NCBI GenBank assembly: GCA_027625915.1
Contig: JANTQA010000047.1
Coordinates: forward strand, 5,394,001-5,458,000
Direction: 5' to 3'
Length of the DNA stretch: 64,000 bases
Origin: Anaeramoeba flamelloides
Taxonomy: Eukaryota; Metamonada; Anaeramoebidae
Below the pieces are notes generated by a model that made no database searches, had not been told where the DNA came from, and saw only the letters and a program-made list of their open reading frames with translations. This document shows positions 37,939-49,967 of this stretch, one piece after another (the stretch's first letter is position 1; the number at the start of each line of letters is the position of its first letter). The translations under genes and the position numbers were made by a program.

Positions 37939-39592
37939 TATTGTTGATTTAATTGTGAACCTTTTACTTATTTATGTTTTTATTTTTTTGTTTTCTCTTT
38001 TACTTTCTTTTAAATTAATTCATTATGATGATTGTACCCAATAGAATGCACTTTTAATTACTTTAACAGTTGTAATGATCGATGCTGATATATATGGGTT
38101 TTTATGGTTAATGGGATTGAAAATTGAACCTGTTTCATGTATCTGTTTAATGATTTCTGTTAGATTTGCTGTTGATTATGCTGCCCATATTATCCACTGT
38201 TATACAACATCAAAAGGGAAGAATCGAAGAGAAAAAGTCCTCCAATCGATTACTGAAATAGGCTCTTCAGTTTTACTTGGTGGATTCACAACCTTCTTTG
38301 GCTTGACACCAATCATAATTTTTGCACCTTCAGAAATATTCAGAACCTTGGTAACAATTTTATATGCAACGATCATTTTTGGTATACTTCATGGCTTTGT
38401 GTTTTTACCCGTTGTACTTCAATTTTTAGGAGCAAAGGGAAACACTTCAGTCAGCAATAAAAAGAAGAAATCAACCAAACAAAGAAAAAACACAAGCTGT
38501 GATAGTGATGATAGCTATGAAACTCTGGATAGTGATTACTATGAAGATCGTTGAGATAAAAGGAGCAGTGATTACAGCGATGACAGCGATGACTGTGAAG
38601 ATAATAGGTCTGCTATAGATTCGGTTCCTTTGATAAAATGAGCAGCTTGGATTCACAATCTAAATTCTTTTTGAAAATTTGGAAAACTCAATTATTTAAT
38701 TAAGTGATCAATACTCTACAATTACTTGTCATAATTTTATTGGTGTCATTCTCGACTTACAAATTTTGTTGATTCGAAGTGTCAAAAAATTCTGATTAAC
38801 TAAAAAACCTCAGAATTAAAAATTTTTAAAGCAAATCAAATTTTTTTTCGATTTTTTCTGAAAAAAGAAAATCTCTTAAATTCTTTTTTTTTCTAGCTTT
38901 ATAAAATTTTTTTACCTTTTTTATTTCATTTCCATCATTATTACACAATAAAAATTCTTTTTACCAGGAATATTAATTGAAAAAATTCTTTTTTTGAATT
39001 TACTTCATTTGATTAACCAAAAAAATTATTTATTAATCCAACGAAAAATATTTATATTGTTTTTAGAAAAATAGTAGTTTTAAAAATGAAACTTTTAAAG
39101 TAATTTAAAAATTTTACTGAGAAAATGTGTTTTTGTTCTAATATAAAATTTGATTTTGAAAAATAAAATTTTCTTGAAGATATTTTGGAATAGAGCAATT
39201 TTATCCTCAAAATAAATAATAAATTTTTTTCTGACAATATGATTTTAAAGGTTATAAAGGATTCTTGTGAATGTGACCAAAAAATATGTTAAAAAAATAT
39301 CTCAAAATATTCTGTCAATTAATCTTCAAGTATAATTTGAAATTTATAGACTATTTGGTACTGGACTAATTAGTTATTATATTTGAACAGGAATAAAATT
39401 TGAAGAGTTTAGTGACAGGTACTTTTTTAAAATGGGTATTTTCTGCTACTCACAAATAAAAAGGTGATTTCTTAATATTTTAAGTGATTTTTGTACAACA
39501 ATTTTTTCATTTTTTCAAAAACTATAAAACTTTTCCTATTCACCTTGGTGAAAAAGTGTGCTTGACTATAAAAAAAAAATTCTAAGAAAAAA

Positions 39593-39729
39593 AATTTAAT
39601 TTAAGATTCAAAGAATAAAAATTGTTTGGGGTTGAGACAGAAATTAAAAAATCGAAAAATCATTTTTAAAAATTAAAAAATAAAACAACCCAAAACATTT
39701 TTATTCTTTCATTAAATTGAATGTTTTGC
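39593..39729. repeat. Small imperfect inverted repeat
   Basis: AAAGAATAAAAATTGTTTGG near 39610 faces CCAAAACATTTTTATTCTTT near 39692, with arms of about 40 bases. No clear target duplication; probably an eroded element. Confidence 0.35.
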
Positions 39730-40351
39730 TGTTATAAATATCGGGCTCATTGCCCAATACCCCCCCCCCCATGGTGTAAGGAAAAGTTTTCTAGTTTTGG
39801 AAAAAATATCCATATCATCCAAAAATCACTTTTTGCTAATCACAAGTCTGAAAAAAAACCCTGAGAATTCCAAGTTTGACAAAACTATTACCGTTTGGGA
39901 AAAAAAAAGTAAAACCAGGTAAAAAAAGTTCAAAAAATTTTTAATTTTTTTCAAAGAACCTGAAAATTAAAAGTAAGATCAATTAATAAAATAAAAAATA
40001 AATAAATAAAGTTAAAAATGAAGTGTTCAACACAATAACAGTTTTTTCGGGTTGTCTTTTTGGTTAGAGTTAAAGGTTTTTCTTTGATTGATCAATTATT
40101 AAAAATTTGTTCAAAAAATTGACTATTTTTGAGATCTCCAAAACCACTCGAAACTTTTTCAAAAAATAATCAAGGTAGATTGCAATTTTGTTTGTTGTTT
40201 TGATTGAAAATAATACAATGGCTTATTATTTGAAGTTTAATTGGTTTCTTCTTTTAATTGATTTTACTTTTCGTTTTCAGTTTCCATTAAAGTTTACAAT
40301 GAAAAAACCATGTTTCACTTATTTTTCCTTTTTTTACATTTTTTTACCCTA

Positions 40352-40547
40352 CAGTCAGTTTCACTTTTAAGACACAAACTTTCAACAAAATTTAAGGCAC
40401 AAAAAAATCTCAAATTAAGGCACAAAATTTTGAATTTTTTTTTTTTCAATTTATTTTACTAGAATTTGAATTTTGTTCCTTAATTTGAGATTTTTATTGT
40501 GCCTTAAATTTCGTTGAAAGTTTGTTCCTTAAAAGTGAAACTGACTG
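40352..40547. mobile_element. 196-bp TA-flanked transposon nested in the 39901-41536 element
   Basis: Ends CAGTCAGTTTCACTTTTAAG and CTTAAAAGTGAAACTGACTG, 20-base perfect inverted repeats, with arms continuing to about 85 bases. TA at 40350-40351 and 40548-40549. CAGT ends with a TA target are typical of Tc1/mariner-type MITEs. Its position shows it came after the outer element. Confidence 0.85.
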
Positions 40548-40887
40548 TAAGGGTAATTTCTATTTTCATTTCCTCATTGTTAATAGAATTTATTCATAAT
40601 ACAATCAATATTCCAGTTCTTAAAAAGGTTGACGATTTTGAATTTATTGTTGTTACTTGTACTCCGATTTTTAAAAGTCTAGAGTGTTTTAAAAAGTTAT
40701 GTTTATTAAAGGGCAAAATTTTTTAAATGGATGTGCCAATGAATTTTTTTTTAAACTCAACTTTAGGATATTTTTTTTTTGTATGAATAATAACTAATTG
40801 TTTTAAAAACACAAAACTCTTCGAAAAAACTCAAAAATGAGAAAAAAAATAACTGATGATAAATATCAAGTGTTCGTAGAGTGAACT

Positions 40888-40961
40888 GGTTTTCCAGAAT
40901 TCAAAAAAAAATAGAGTAAAATCGTATAATTTTTACACTATTCGTTTAAAATGTGGAAAAC
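40888..40961. repeat. Palindromic mini-element, GGTTTTCCAGAATTC family
   Basis: GGTTTTCCAGAATTCAAAAA faces a diverged right arm ending GGAAAAC. Shares its centre (TAGAGTAAAATC) with 22627-22697. Confidence 0.5.
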
Positions 40962-41592
40962 AGAACAAAAATATCAGTCAAGAGGCGATATTTACAAGAA
41001 TTCAAAAACTATATCGGAAAATAATTAATTTTCCTCAATGATTGTAAATTCTAGAAAAGCTAAGGGCGGTTTTTTTTAATTTCTGAAATATACCAAAAAT
41101 TTATTTAACTGTTGTGGAAAAAAAGTAAAACACAGTTTTTAATTGGAAACATTACTGAAAATGAAAAGTAAAATCAATAAAAAGAAGAAACCAATTAACT
41201 TCAAATAATAACCCATTATATTATTTTCAATCAACCCAACAAATACAATTTAAATCTACCTTGATGCTTTATCGAAATTGTTGTTGTGGTTTTGGAGATC
41301 TCAAAAATAGTCAATTTTTTGAACAAATTTTTAATAATTGATCAACCAAAGAAAAGCCCATACCAAAAGATAGTATTTAAAAAACTGTTATTGTGTTGAA
41401 CACTTCATTTTTAACTTTATTTATTTATTTTTTATTTTATTAATTGATCTTACTTTTAATTTTCAGGTTCTTTGAAAAAAATTAAAAATTTTTTGAACTT
41501 TTTTTACCTGGTTTTACTTTTTTTTTTCCACAACTGTAATTTTCTTTTCCTTTCAAAAATTAAAGCAACCAACAACTCAAGAAAAGTGAAAG

Positions 41593-41668
41593 TTGGTTTT
41601 CCAGAATTCAAAAGAATTAAGCAAAATCATATGAATTTGCTCTATTCTTTTGAATTCTGGAAAACCAA
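41593..41668. repeat. Near-perfect 76-bp palindrome, GGTTTTCCAGAATTC family
   Basis: Arms TTGGTTTTCCAGAATTCAAA and TTTGAATTCTGGAAAACCAA meet at an ATATG-like centre. Best preserved of three copies in the window; would fold as a single hairpin if transcribed. Confidence 0.75.
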
Positions 41669-43336
41669 ACGAAAGTGTCTGAGGTGTTTTTTACTTTTTG
41701 TTTTTGTTTAGGAAATCTATTTCTTTTCTAAAGAAAAACAAAAATAAAAAAAAACCTCAGGAAAAGAGAACTATGATTGTTGCAGAGTGTAGTAGAATCC
41801 TTAAAATTCCCATAATTTTAAAAAAATATCGTAAATCATACAATTTCCCCCAATTCTTTTAAATTTTTAAAAACCAAAAGATGAAAACAAATATTTTTTC
41901 CAATTTCAAAAGAATAAATAATTCTTTAATCATTAAAACAATTGACTCCCACTTTGAAAGATATTCAACACTTTTTAAATATTGTTTGATTTTGAACAAA
42001 ATAGAACAAAATTTTTCATTCGGTTGTCCAAAAAAGGATTTTTCAATCATGAAAACTTTTCAAGTTTGGAAAACTTAAAACCAGTATAAATGAATTGTTT
42101 GCCTTTGAGTAGAGAAAATTTGATAATTTTTTTATTCTGATAAACTGATTTTTTTTTTTGAAAGTTGACAGATAATTTCGATCTTTTTATTATTCCATAA
42201 ACAATATAACAAAACGACATCTTAACAGTTTTCAAAAAATTTTTCTACTTTTACTGCAATTCTCTTTAAAAAAAAATCTTTCTGGAAAATTGGAACGTTC
42301 GCACTAAATTCAAAAATCTCTGCAAAAAAATATTTTCTGATCACTGATCGCTTATTAACTGAAAATATTTATGTACAAGAATTTATCTAAAAAGTGAAAA
42401 ATGGGAAATTATTTAATTTTTTGGAAAAAATTTTTTTATGATTGAGAAGGGGTAATTCTATAGCTTATAATGTTACTCATCCTTCAAACCTTTCTGAAAT
42501 GTATCATTTACCCAAATGTGAAGTAATTTGCAATAGTTTCCACTGTTATAATTTAATAGTTACTGAACTCGATTTAATCTGTTGGATTCTTTCAAGAAAA
42601 ATTAAATGTACCTTTTCTGTAAAAAATGGCAAAATTTATTTTTATATCAGGAGTTGAATAAAATTACCCAATAACAAAAATGATTTTATATATATTAATT
42701 CCCTTATTTCAGAACAAGCTTAAAAATTGGAATGCTTCTTATAATATAAATAGAATCTTAACCGCCAAATGAAACAAAATTTTGGTAAATGGTTAATTTT
42801 CAAAATAAAATTGTTTTGCAAATAACAAGAAAAATTGTTTAAACAATTTTTTAAAAAAATATTCTTGTTTATTTTTTATTAGAAAACCTATCCATCAACT
42901 GATCAAAGAAACTGTGAATAAACAGTAAGCGAAGTTTGGTACTGTCTCTAAAAGTTCAGTTTTAAGTAAAATTATTCTAAAAATGTAGGATCAAATTTGT
43001 GAATTATTAATTTGAAAAAATTTAGTTTATTTTTCGATACAATTTTTGTCAACTAAAAAACTAAAAAATTTAGAACATTTTCCACCAATTCCATTCGTAA
43101 TATAAAATTTCTCATATAACCATCAAATGTTTACCTTGAAATTTGATTTTAGCAAGTTACATTAAGTTGGATTGTAATTTAGAAGTTGCATTGGAACTAG
43201 AAGAAAAAAAAGTTATGGTAATTATTTGAAACAAGGTTTTAGTCTTGGGAAAGGCGCTATTTTTGGGACTGTTATTGTCAATTTATCATTCCCTGAAAAA
43301 GGAATTGTCAAAATTTTTTTGGTTTACGTTTATTTA

Positions 43337-43513
43337 ATGGTCTTTGAATACTAAATGGGAAAAAAATTTCACTTCCTTTTCAATTTCAAAATTTTGCTTC
43401 CGAAAAATTGAGTTCCCAAAGAGGTAGGTTGTAATTTGTGGCTTGGTTCGCTTTTTGAAAAAGGATGATGAAAATGTAATGAAAATTATTCCTATTTATC
43501 ATTCAAAAACCAG
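43337..43513. mobile_element. Short transposon, CTGGTATTTGAAT family
   Basis: Left end ATGGTCTTTGAATACTAAAT, right end CATTCAAAAACCAG followed by TA. The interior matches 59547-59720, including the GGTAGGTTGTAATTTGT stretch. Left terminus is mutated. Confidence 0.6.
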
Positions 43514-43826
43514 TATTTGAAAGAAATTAACTTTGTGATTACAGAAATGGGTATAAATTCAGTTTCAATTTTTACACGTGTAAAATGAGTCTTGAGTTAA
43601 AACTTTGTTGGATAAAAATTCCCATTTAAGAACTACGTTTCATATTGAAATTCAAGGTCAAGTGTGTTTCAATCGTGTTCTGTAGGTTTGTAACTCTCAC
43701 AAAATTTTCTTCGGTGAGATCTAAGAACCAAAAAATGTCATTTTTTGCGTAAATTTTGGTCTCTTTGTCGTCTCTCGAAATGACAAAGAACGTTGGCAAA
43801 AATCGACTTTTTGAGAAAATAACTTT

Positions 43827-43925
43827 TTAGAACAATTTTTAAAACCTTTATACATTGACGGTACGACTAAGTGATTTTTTTTTGGTTGTGGGGTTAAGAT
43901 GAGAAGGTTTTAAAAATTGTTCTAA
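43827..43925. repeat. 22-bp perfect inverted repeat around a 55-base loop
   Basis: 43827-43848 (TTAGAACAATTTTTAAAACC...) is the exact reverse complement of 43904-43925. No target duplication seen. Could be a hairpin or a remnant of a small element. Confidence 0.55.
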
Positions 43926-46152
43926 GATATCAAAAATTAGGAAAGTGAAAAATTTTTGATGAAAAAGTTCATTTGAAAACAAACAAAATTTTGAATAATG
44001 ACTACGATAATGTATTTGGTGTTTGAATAAATCTTCTAAAATTCACTTTTCCCAAAAAATTGAATGATCATTTTTTCCAACTGTCATAATAATTTTTTTT
44101 TAAATAAAAAAAGACTTGACTCGTTTTGCAAATTTAATTTCGAAAAGATCCTTTCATGAAAAAAACTTCAAAACCTTTCCCACAAAGCCTCAACCCAATT
44201 TACATTGACACAGCAAATTGGGTTTTGAAAGACACTATCCAAACAAAAAAAAACCTAACTAGAAAACACCAAAATAATGTGAAGTGCGTTTGGCATGGAT
44301 CATTTTGATCAAAAAACAATTCGAGGAAATATTATCCTCAGAAGCATGGCGGGGAAATTCAGTTTTTCCCAAAAAGAAAAGAAAAGAAGAGAAAAAATTC
44401 AAAATCACAAGGAAAATTGCAATACTTTTGTAAGAATTGCTATAATTTATGGAACAAGTGGAACAATTTTGGAAACCCAAAGATTAATAAATCCTAACAA
44501 TGTAATCTTTGAAAGTTAGAGTTGGTTATTAGAGAGAGTATTTGAAATTATCAACAAGATCTTCAATTTTTATCTTCAAGAAACTCGTTGTTATTTTTCT
44601 TTTTCATTTTTACGTTCCTTAACAAGGTGTTCGAAGCTACGTATCTCAACTTTTCTTTTTCATTTTTCATCAAAAAAATGACAAAAAATGATTTTTCGAT
44701 CCAAATTGGAGAATATTTTGAAGATCTTAACTTTACTTTTCAAATGGAATTGAACCAAAAGCTTTAGAGAAAAATTGTTGAATCCGACACGTAGATCTTA
44801 ATGACGTTTGATAAGCCAACCTATTTTACAAGTTTTTGATTATTTTCAATTTTTCGAAGAAAGGGAATGAAGTTTTCTAGATGTCAGATAATCAGATAAG
44901 TATTCTCTGTTATTCAAAATTCCTTGAAGAGATCTTGATGAAATATGACTTTTACTTTTAAATTTTTTAAAGTGATTCAATAACTTTTTCTAATTTTGGT
45001 TACGGTGAACCAAAAAGCTACAGGAAAGAGTTTCAATATTGGGTTTTGAAATTTTAATGAGTTGAATTTTTTACTATTTCCGATGTTTTCCAATTCGAAA
45101 ATACGTTTGTCGATTAGGATCATTTGTTGACACAAATCACAACTCTGCCTAATTGAAAAATCCTGTCACAAACAAATCAGGATTTCGATTTACCTTTCTT
45201 ATGGAAGACTTTTATAAAAAAAATAATAAGAAAAGAAAGCGAAAATTTTTGCTTTTAAATAACACAAGTACCAGCAAACAAATTATTTTTTGGGCTAGTT
45301 AGAATAGAATAGTATCGTGTGTGAAATAATCTGTGTTTTTTAGATTTATTTGTATTTCAGAAAATTAACAATAATGTCAAAATAAAAAATTGAAGATCTT
45401 ACTTTATAAAGTGAGTGATTTTTTTTTTACCAAAGCATCACAAAATATTATTTATTTTATGTTTTAAAAAAAACATGAACTTTAAATTGAGTACCTCAGT
45501 TTCTGAAGCTTGTTTTTTCGAAATTTGAACTTGACCTAATTAAACCTGAGAAAACTTTAAAGTCGAAATCGAAAATTAATTATTGGATCCAATTTCCGAT
45601 TAATCTTTCTTAGAACCTTTTCTGGTCTATATTGATTTAAGTAATATAAAAAGCCAAAGAAAAATCAAACACTGGACAGTACTATTGAAATAATGAAGGA
45701 TTTCAAAAATTAAAGTAAAACCCCAATTATTTGAAATATCCCCAAAGTTAAATTAGAAAACCAAGAAATAATTTAATAAAATTCCCCAAAATAAAATTTA
45801 GATCCATTGTTCTAAAAAAAAAACAAAAACAAGACTTATTATGTATAATATACCATCGAATTAGAATTTACAAAAGAAATCATTCATTTGATGGTCTTTG
45901 AAATTGAAAAAGGGATGAAATTTCAACTGATTCCCTATTTTTCTATTCTTCAAAGTTCTTTTATTTCGGTTTCTAAGTCCCTTCAATTGCTGAAAATTCA
46001 AAAGGGTACTAAAGGAATACTGGGGGGGTAATGAATTACAATCTATCTCTTTGAAAATTCTTACTTTAGTATCTATAATAAATAATAAAATGAGGAGAAA
46101 ATTTTTTAAAAATCATTCACAATTAGATCTAAAATATTTTGATAAATAATTT

Positions 46153-46383
46153 TTGAGACAGGTTTTCAAAATTGATTTTCCGATTTCTTTGTACGAGTTT
46201 GGGCAACTTATTGTCTTATATTGTGACTATCTTTATGAAGATATTGTTTCTGATTCAAGAAAATTACTTGAGAAAAAGTTTCACTCAAAGGTAGACTCGA
46301 TGGGTACAATCAAATTCCACTCAATATTCGTTTTCAATCGGCTTTTTGAACTTATCATAAACAAATTAATTTTTTTTTTATAA
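46153..46383 (+). other. Unrecognised protein-like open stretch
   Basis: After an acceptor-like GAGACAG, the frame reads VFKIDFPISLYEFGQLIVL and YLYEDIVSDSRKLLEKKF, with a composition nearer to coding than its surroundings. It might be a lone exon or fossil. No family recognised, and no matching donor or neighbouring exon found. Confidence 0.2.
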
Positions 46384-47372
46384 AGTAAAAAAATAAAAGT
46401 AAATATAAAAAAAAAATTTTGTTTGCCTTTTAGCAAAATGTTGTAAACTGCAAAAAATATTTCTGGAGAGTTAGTTGTGTTTTGAGTCTGTAACTCAAAA
46501 AAGGGTGTCCTCAATCCGGTTTCCAAGTAAGTGAATGATAATTATTATTTCAAATAAAATTCCTTTTTTGCAAAGTTAATCAGCAATTCTATAAAAAAAT
46601 TTTTTTCCAATTTACTCTTATTAAATCCAAACAATCACAACAGTTATTTGCCTTGACCAAATTGAAAAGTTACTTTTTTTGTTCGTTCCAAAAGTAAAAT
46701 GTTTCAACTACTTTTTTTGAGAATTTTTGCTTGTATTTGCGTTGTCTCTTGGATAAAAACCAACTAAATTTATATTTAAAAAAGGTAATTTTTTTGATTA
46801 GTCAGAATATACTTGAGATACAAATGATCAATTCCAATTTACAACGACTAGACCCTACAGAGAAGTTTTAGATACTAGCCTAAAAAAATGTTTAACTTTT
46901 GATTTTTTCTCAACTTAAGTGATTTTGGTTTTTAGAGGATATCTTGGCAAAGAATCTTTTCAAAACTAAGTTAAGTGAATCAGTATTTGGGTACTTCAAA
47001 TAAAGTAATTCTTGATTACTCATACTTGTTACCGGAGTTAAAATATTAAACGAAAGTAAATTGAAATTGCTAATTTTTAAAGGGGATTTTGATAATTGGT
47101 TCATAATCACTAGCTAAATGTTAAAGTATAACGATGTTTTTTTGAAAAATTTCAAAATGGTTCAAAAAAATTTCTTTCAAGTTGAAAAAAGTTGACTAAA
47201 GGACCAATAACATTGATAGTTGGGGGATTTTTATTCAATAAAAAATAAATCAAAATTAGTATAAAATTGATTTTTTTGAATACCTCAAATCATATTTTTT
47301 TTCATTTGATTTTTCACTTCTTAAAAAAAATTATTTTAAATTTAAACCCTTTCCTTATATTTTTTCAAACAA

Positions 47373-49936
47373 ATGAATCGTTGGTCCAAATTTTGTGCTA
47401 CTTTCGAAGAAAAGCTTGGTGATAAACTCAGCAAATTTTCAGGGATCATATATGACCATCCTTACCTTTCCCTATTAATTATCTTTTTGACAATATTGGC
47501 CTCACTGGGCGGGTTTTATTTCCAAGAAACCGAAAATGAAATTAGAAAAATTTATGTTCCACAGGATGCGCCAATTCTGGTTAATGAAAGGTACTATGAC
47601 GAAAAATGGGATTCCCTTCCCTTGTATGAATCTATTTGGTTAACGTCAGAACCCCTAGGTTTGTTTATTATTCTTTTTTCCACATTTTTTTATTTTAGTT
47701 TTATTTTTGACAATTCTAAGTCAATTTTTTTTCTTTCAAAAGAAAAAAAGTTGAAAATGTTTTTGGAATTATTATTGAAATTCTCTTATGATTTGATTGA
47801 AACAAAGTCGGATGATAAATTTGAGCCAAATATAAGTTTTCTCCTCACAATCAACAGTTACTTGGAATTATTTGCAAATTTAGAAAAGATTTTTCGTTAA
47901 TGGTTTAGGATTTTGAAAAGGGAAAAAATTTTCATTTCCCTTTTCCAAATAGATTCTCAAACAACCTACTTTTTTGAAAACTCTCTTTTTGTAAAAGAAG
48001 GATCAGGAAAATATAATTCAACCGTTTTTTTTATTAATTATCTGATGCCTTTTTTTAAAATAAAAAAAAAAAACAGAAGATTTCATCTTTTGAAGGTTTT
48101 CAAATTCTCCATTTTTTGAATTAGAGTCACTAAACACATCTTTTGACAAAAAAAATTAAACTTTATGTTTCAGATACAGACTTTTTATAGAAAAAAAAAA
48201 CGGAATAAATATTTTTTTGTAAAAATAAATTTCAACTTACAGTATGTTCAATAACCTGTGTCGGCGTTTTAATATATGTTTTTGAAAATTATTTGTGTTG
48301 TTTTTTTCAATAACTGTGGTTTTTTTTTTTTTAAACGTTTTTTTTTTTTCAATAACTGTGGTTTTCTGTTTTTATTTTGTGTTCAACAAAAAAATACAGT
48401 TCAGTTTAACTATACTTTCAAATCAACCAATATGTACAATAGATCATATGATCATAGTGTTTTTCTATAACCTTCAAGACCAATCTCCTGATAAAAGAGA
48501 TCGAATTCAACCAAATTTTAACAAAACAACACCAAAATCCACAAAACCCAAATCTTTCAGTTTGAATAAATACAAAAAAAAATCAATAAAAAGGATAAAA
48601 CAAGATTTCCTTAAAAACTTTTTTGCTTGTACCTCGGCATATTAACAAAATGAGATATCAATTTTTCAAAGTTTTTTTTTTTTTAAAAAAAGCTATGAAC
48701 CAAAAATTTCAATTCATTTTCTTTTATCCTTTAGCCAATCGTCTTCAAATCATATCTTGTATTTGGTTTAATTATTTACTTGTTTTTTTTTGCCTCTATT
48801 GGAGGAGATAAGAATCCAAAATGAAAGAATATTTCATATTGAATCAAAAGTTAATTAACCCATATTTTATCTGATCTAAAATTCTCCAAGAACATACCCA
48901 ATGACTAAATTATTTATAAATCAATTCATTTTCAACAAGTTTAATAATGAGAGGAAATTAAATCTCTTATAAGATCAATTTTCATTGATTTTAATAAGAT
49001 CTTTCAATTTTTCTATCAAAATAGTAGAAATAATATTTTAGAAAACTTTGAATAAAAATTTCTTTTATAGCTTTGAGAATGATAGTAATATTGTGGTCAA
49101 GATATACTTCCTTTTTAAAAATAAGCCCACTTTTGAAAACTTTTAATTGTTGACCACAATTAAAAAACAAAAACAACTGAAAAAAGTTGGAAAACAACAG
49201 TTAAAAACACGTTTTTCAAAAAACCACAGTTAAATTTTAAAAAACAACAATTATTTAAGTTAACACAGGTTATTTAACATACTGTAGTTTGCTGGAAAAA
49301 AAATTGTTAAATGATAAAAAATTTACAAATTGGTTTTAATTGTAAAATTCCAATAATTATTCTCAGTTTCAGTTATTTTTTATGTCTTTTTTTGTTCATT
49401 TAAGAACAAAAATTAAAGATCAAAAATTAGATCGAGTCTTGTAATCAAAATAGAATTCAGTACATCACATTATACCGAAATTTAGAAAATTCAATTTCCA
49501 AATTAGAGATTTTTATTTGTAAAAATTCCGAAAAGTAGAATTTTTGGTTATATTTGATACTATGACTTTTCTTATTCATCTGAAATTGGCTTTAAGATTT
49601 TAACAATCGGTATTAATTAAGCTTGGACACTTTCAATTTCATATTACTTGATAGATCAGTGAACAATAACTAAAACAAGAATTACAAAATTTTCCTTTAC
49701 ACCCTTTTGTAATTCAAACTGATTTGAAAATTTTTTTACAAATGAAATTTATTTTCCAGAAAAGTTAGTTTTTAATATTTAAAAAGAAAACAAATTCTGG
49801 TTTTACAATCCATATAAAGTGGGCTTTGCGAATAATTTCATTATTAATTCATTATGAAGATTCACTCAAAGTTATTTTCATGTTCATCTTTGGAATTCTG
49901 GTAATTGTTTTTGAATATAAAATACTTTTGGTCCTA

Positions 49937-49967
<31 letters not shown>

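Larger units (their letters stand above)
30853..38554 (+). pseudogene. Patched-like/SSD membrane protein, copy C, decayed
   Basis: Exons by comparison with copy D: 30853-31138, 33812-34081, 34294-34400, 34498-34684, 34882-35131, 35853-37358 and 38045-38554. All splice sites are kept. Lesions: TAA at 30982 in the TM1 region, TAG at 33865 in exon 2, one extra T in the run near 35020 (exon 5 is 250 rather than 249 nt), one extra A near 36392 in the low-complexity loop, and an early TGA at 38552 shortening the tail. GVDD is still legible in exon 5; in exon 7 the TM10 motif reads VRFAVDYAAH, with Arg for the usual Gly. A 400-bp transposon sits in intron 6. Closest to copy D in exons and flanks. 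Fewer lesions than copy A, so loss of function may be more recent. Confidence 0.85.
39901..41536. mobile_element. 1.6-kb TA-flanked element with about 390-bp inverted arms, CAGTTGTGG family
   Basis: Left arm 39901-40290 begins CCGTTTGGGAAAAAAAAAGT; right arm about 41141-41536 ends ACTTTTTTTTTTCCACAACTG. The arms are inverted copies over nearly their whole length (for example CAACACAATAACAG against CTGTTATTGTGTTG). TA flanks both ends (39899-39900, 41537-41538). Near 41109 the terminus motif GTTGTGGAAAAAAAGTAAAA recurs, so the element may consist of two facing single-arm units. A CAGTCAGTTTCAC element and a palindromic mini-element lie between the arms. No coding region. Confidence 0.75.
38555..47372. 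other. 8.8-kb spacer between copies C and D
   Basis: The first 150 bases continue the old C-terminal region and 3' flank shared with copy D. The spacer then holds a nested transposon cluster at 39901-41668, a 43337-43513 element and AT-rich sequence. Weak open frames at 42442-42657, 44295-44519 and 46153-46383 look somewhat protein-like but match nothing I know. From about 47190 the sequence is the C/D-type promoter region. Confidence 0.55.

Noticed and set aside
42442-42657. 71-codon frame reading VTHPSNLSEMYHLPKCEVIC
   Set aside because: Somewhat protein-like, but no start context, neighbouring exon or family match; not strong enough to call a gene.
44295-44519. 74-codon frame between copies C and D
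   Set aside because: No recognised domain, no homologous copy in the window, and no clear splice partners.
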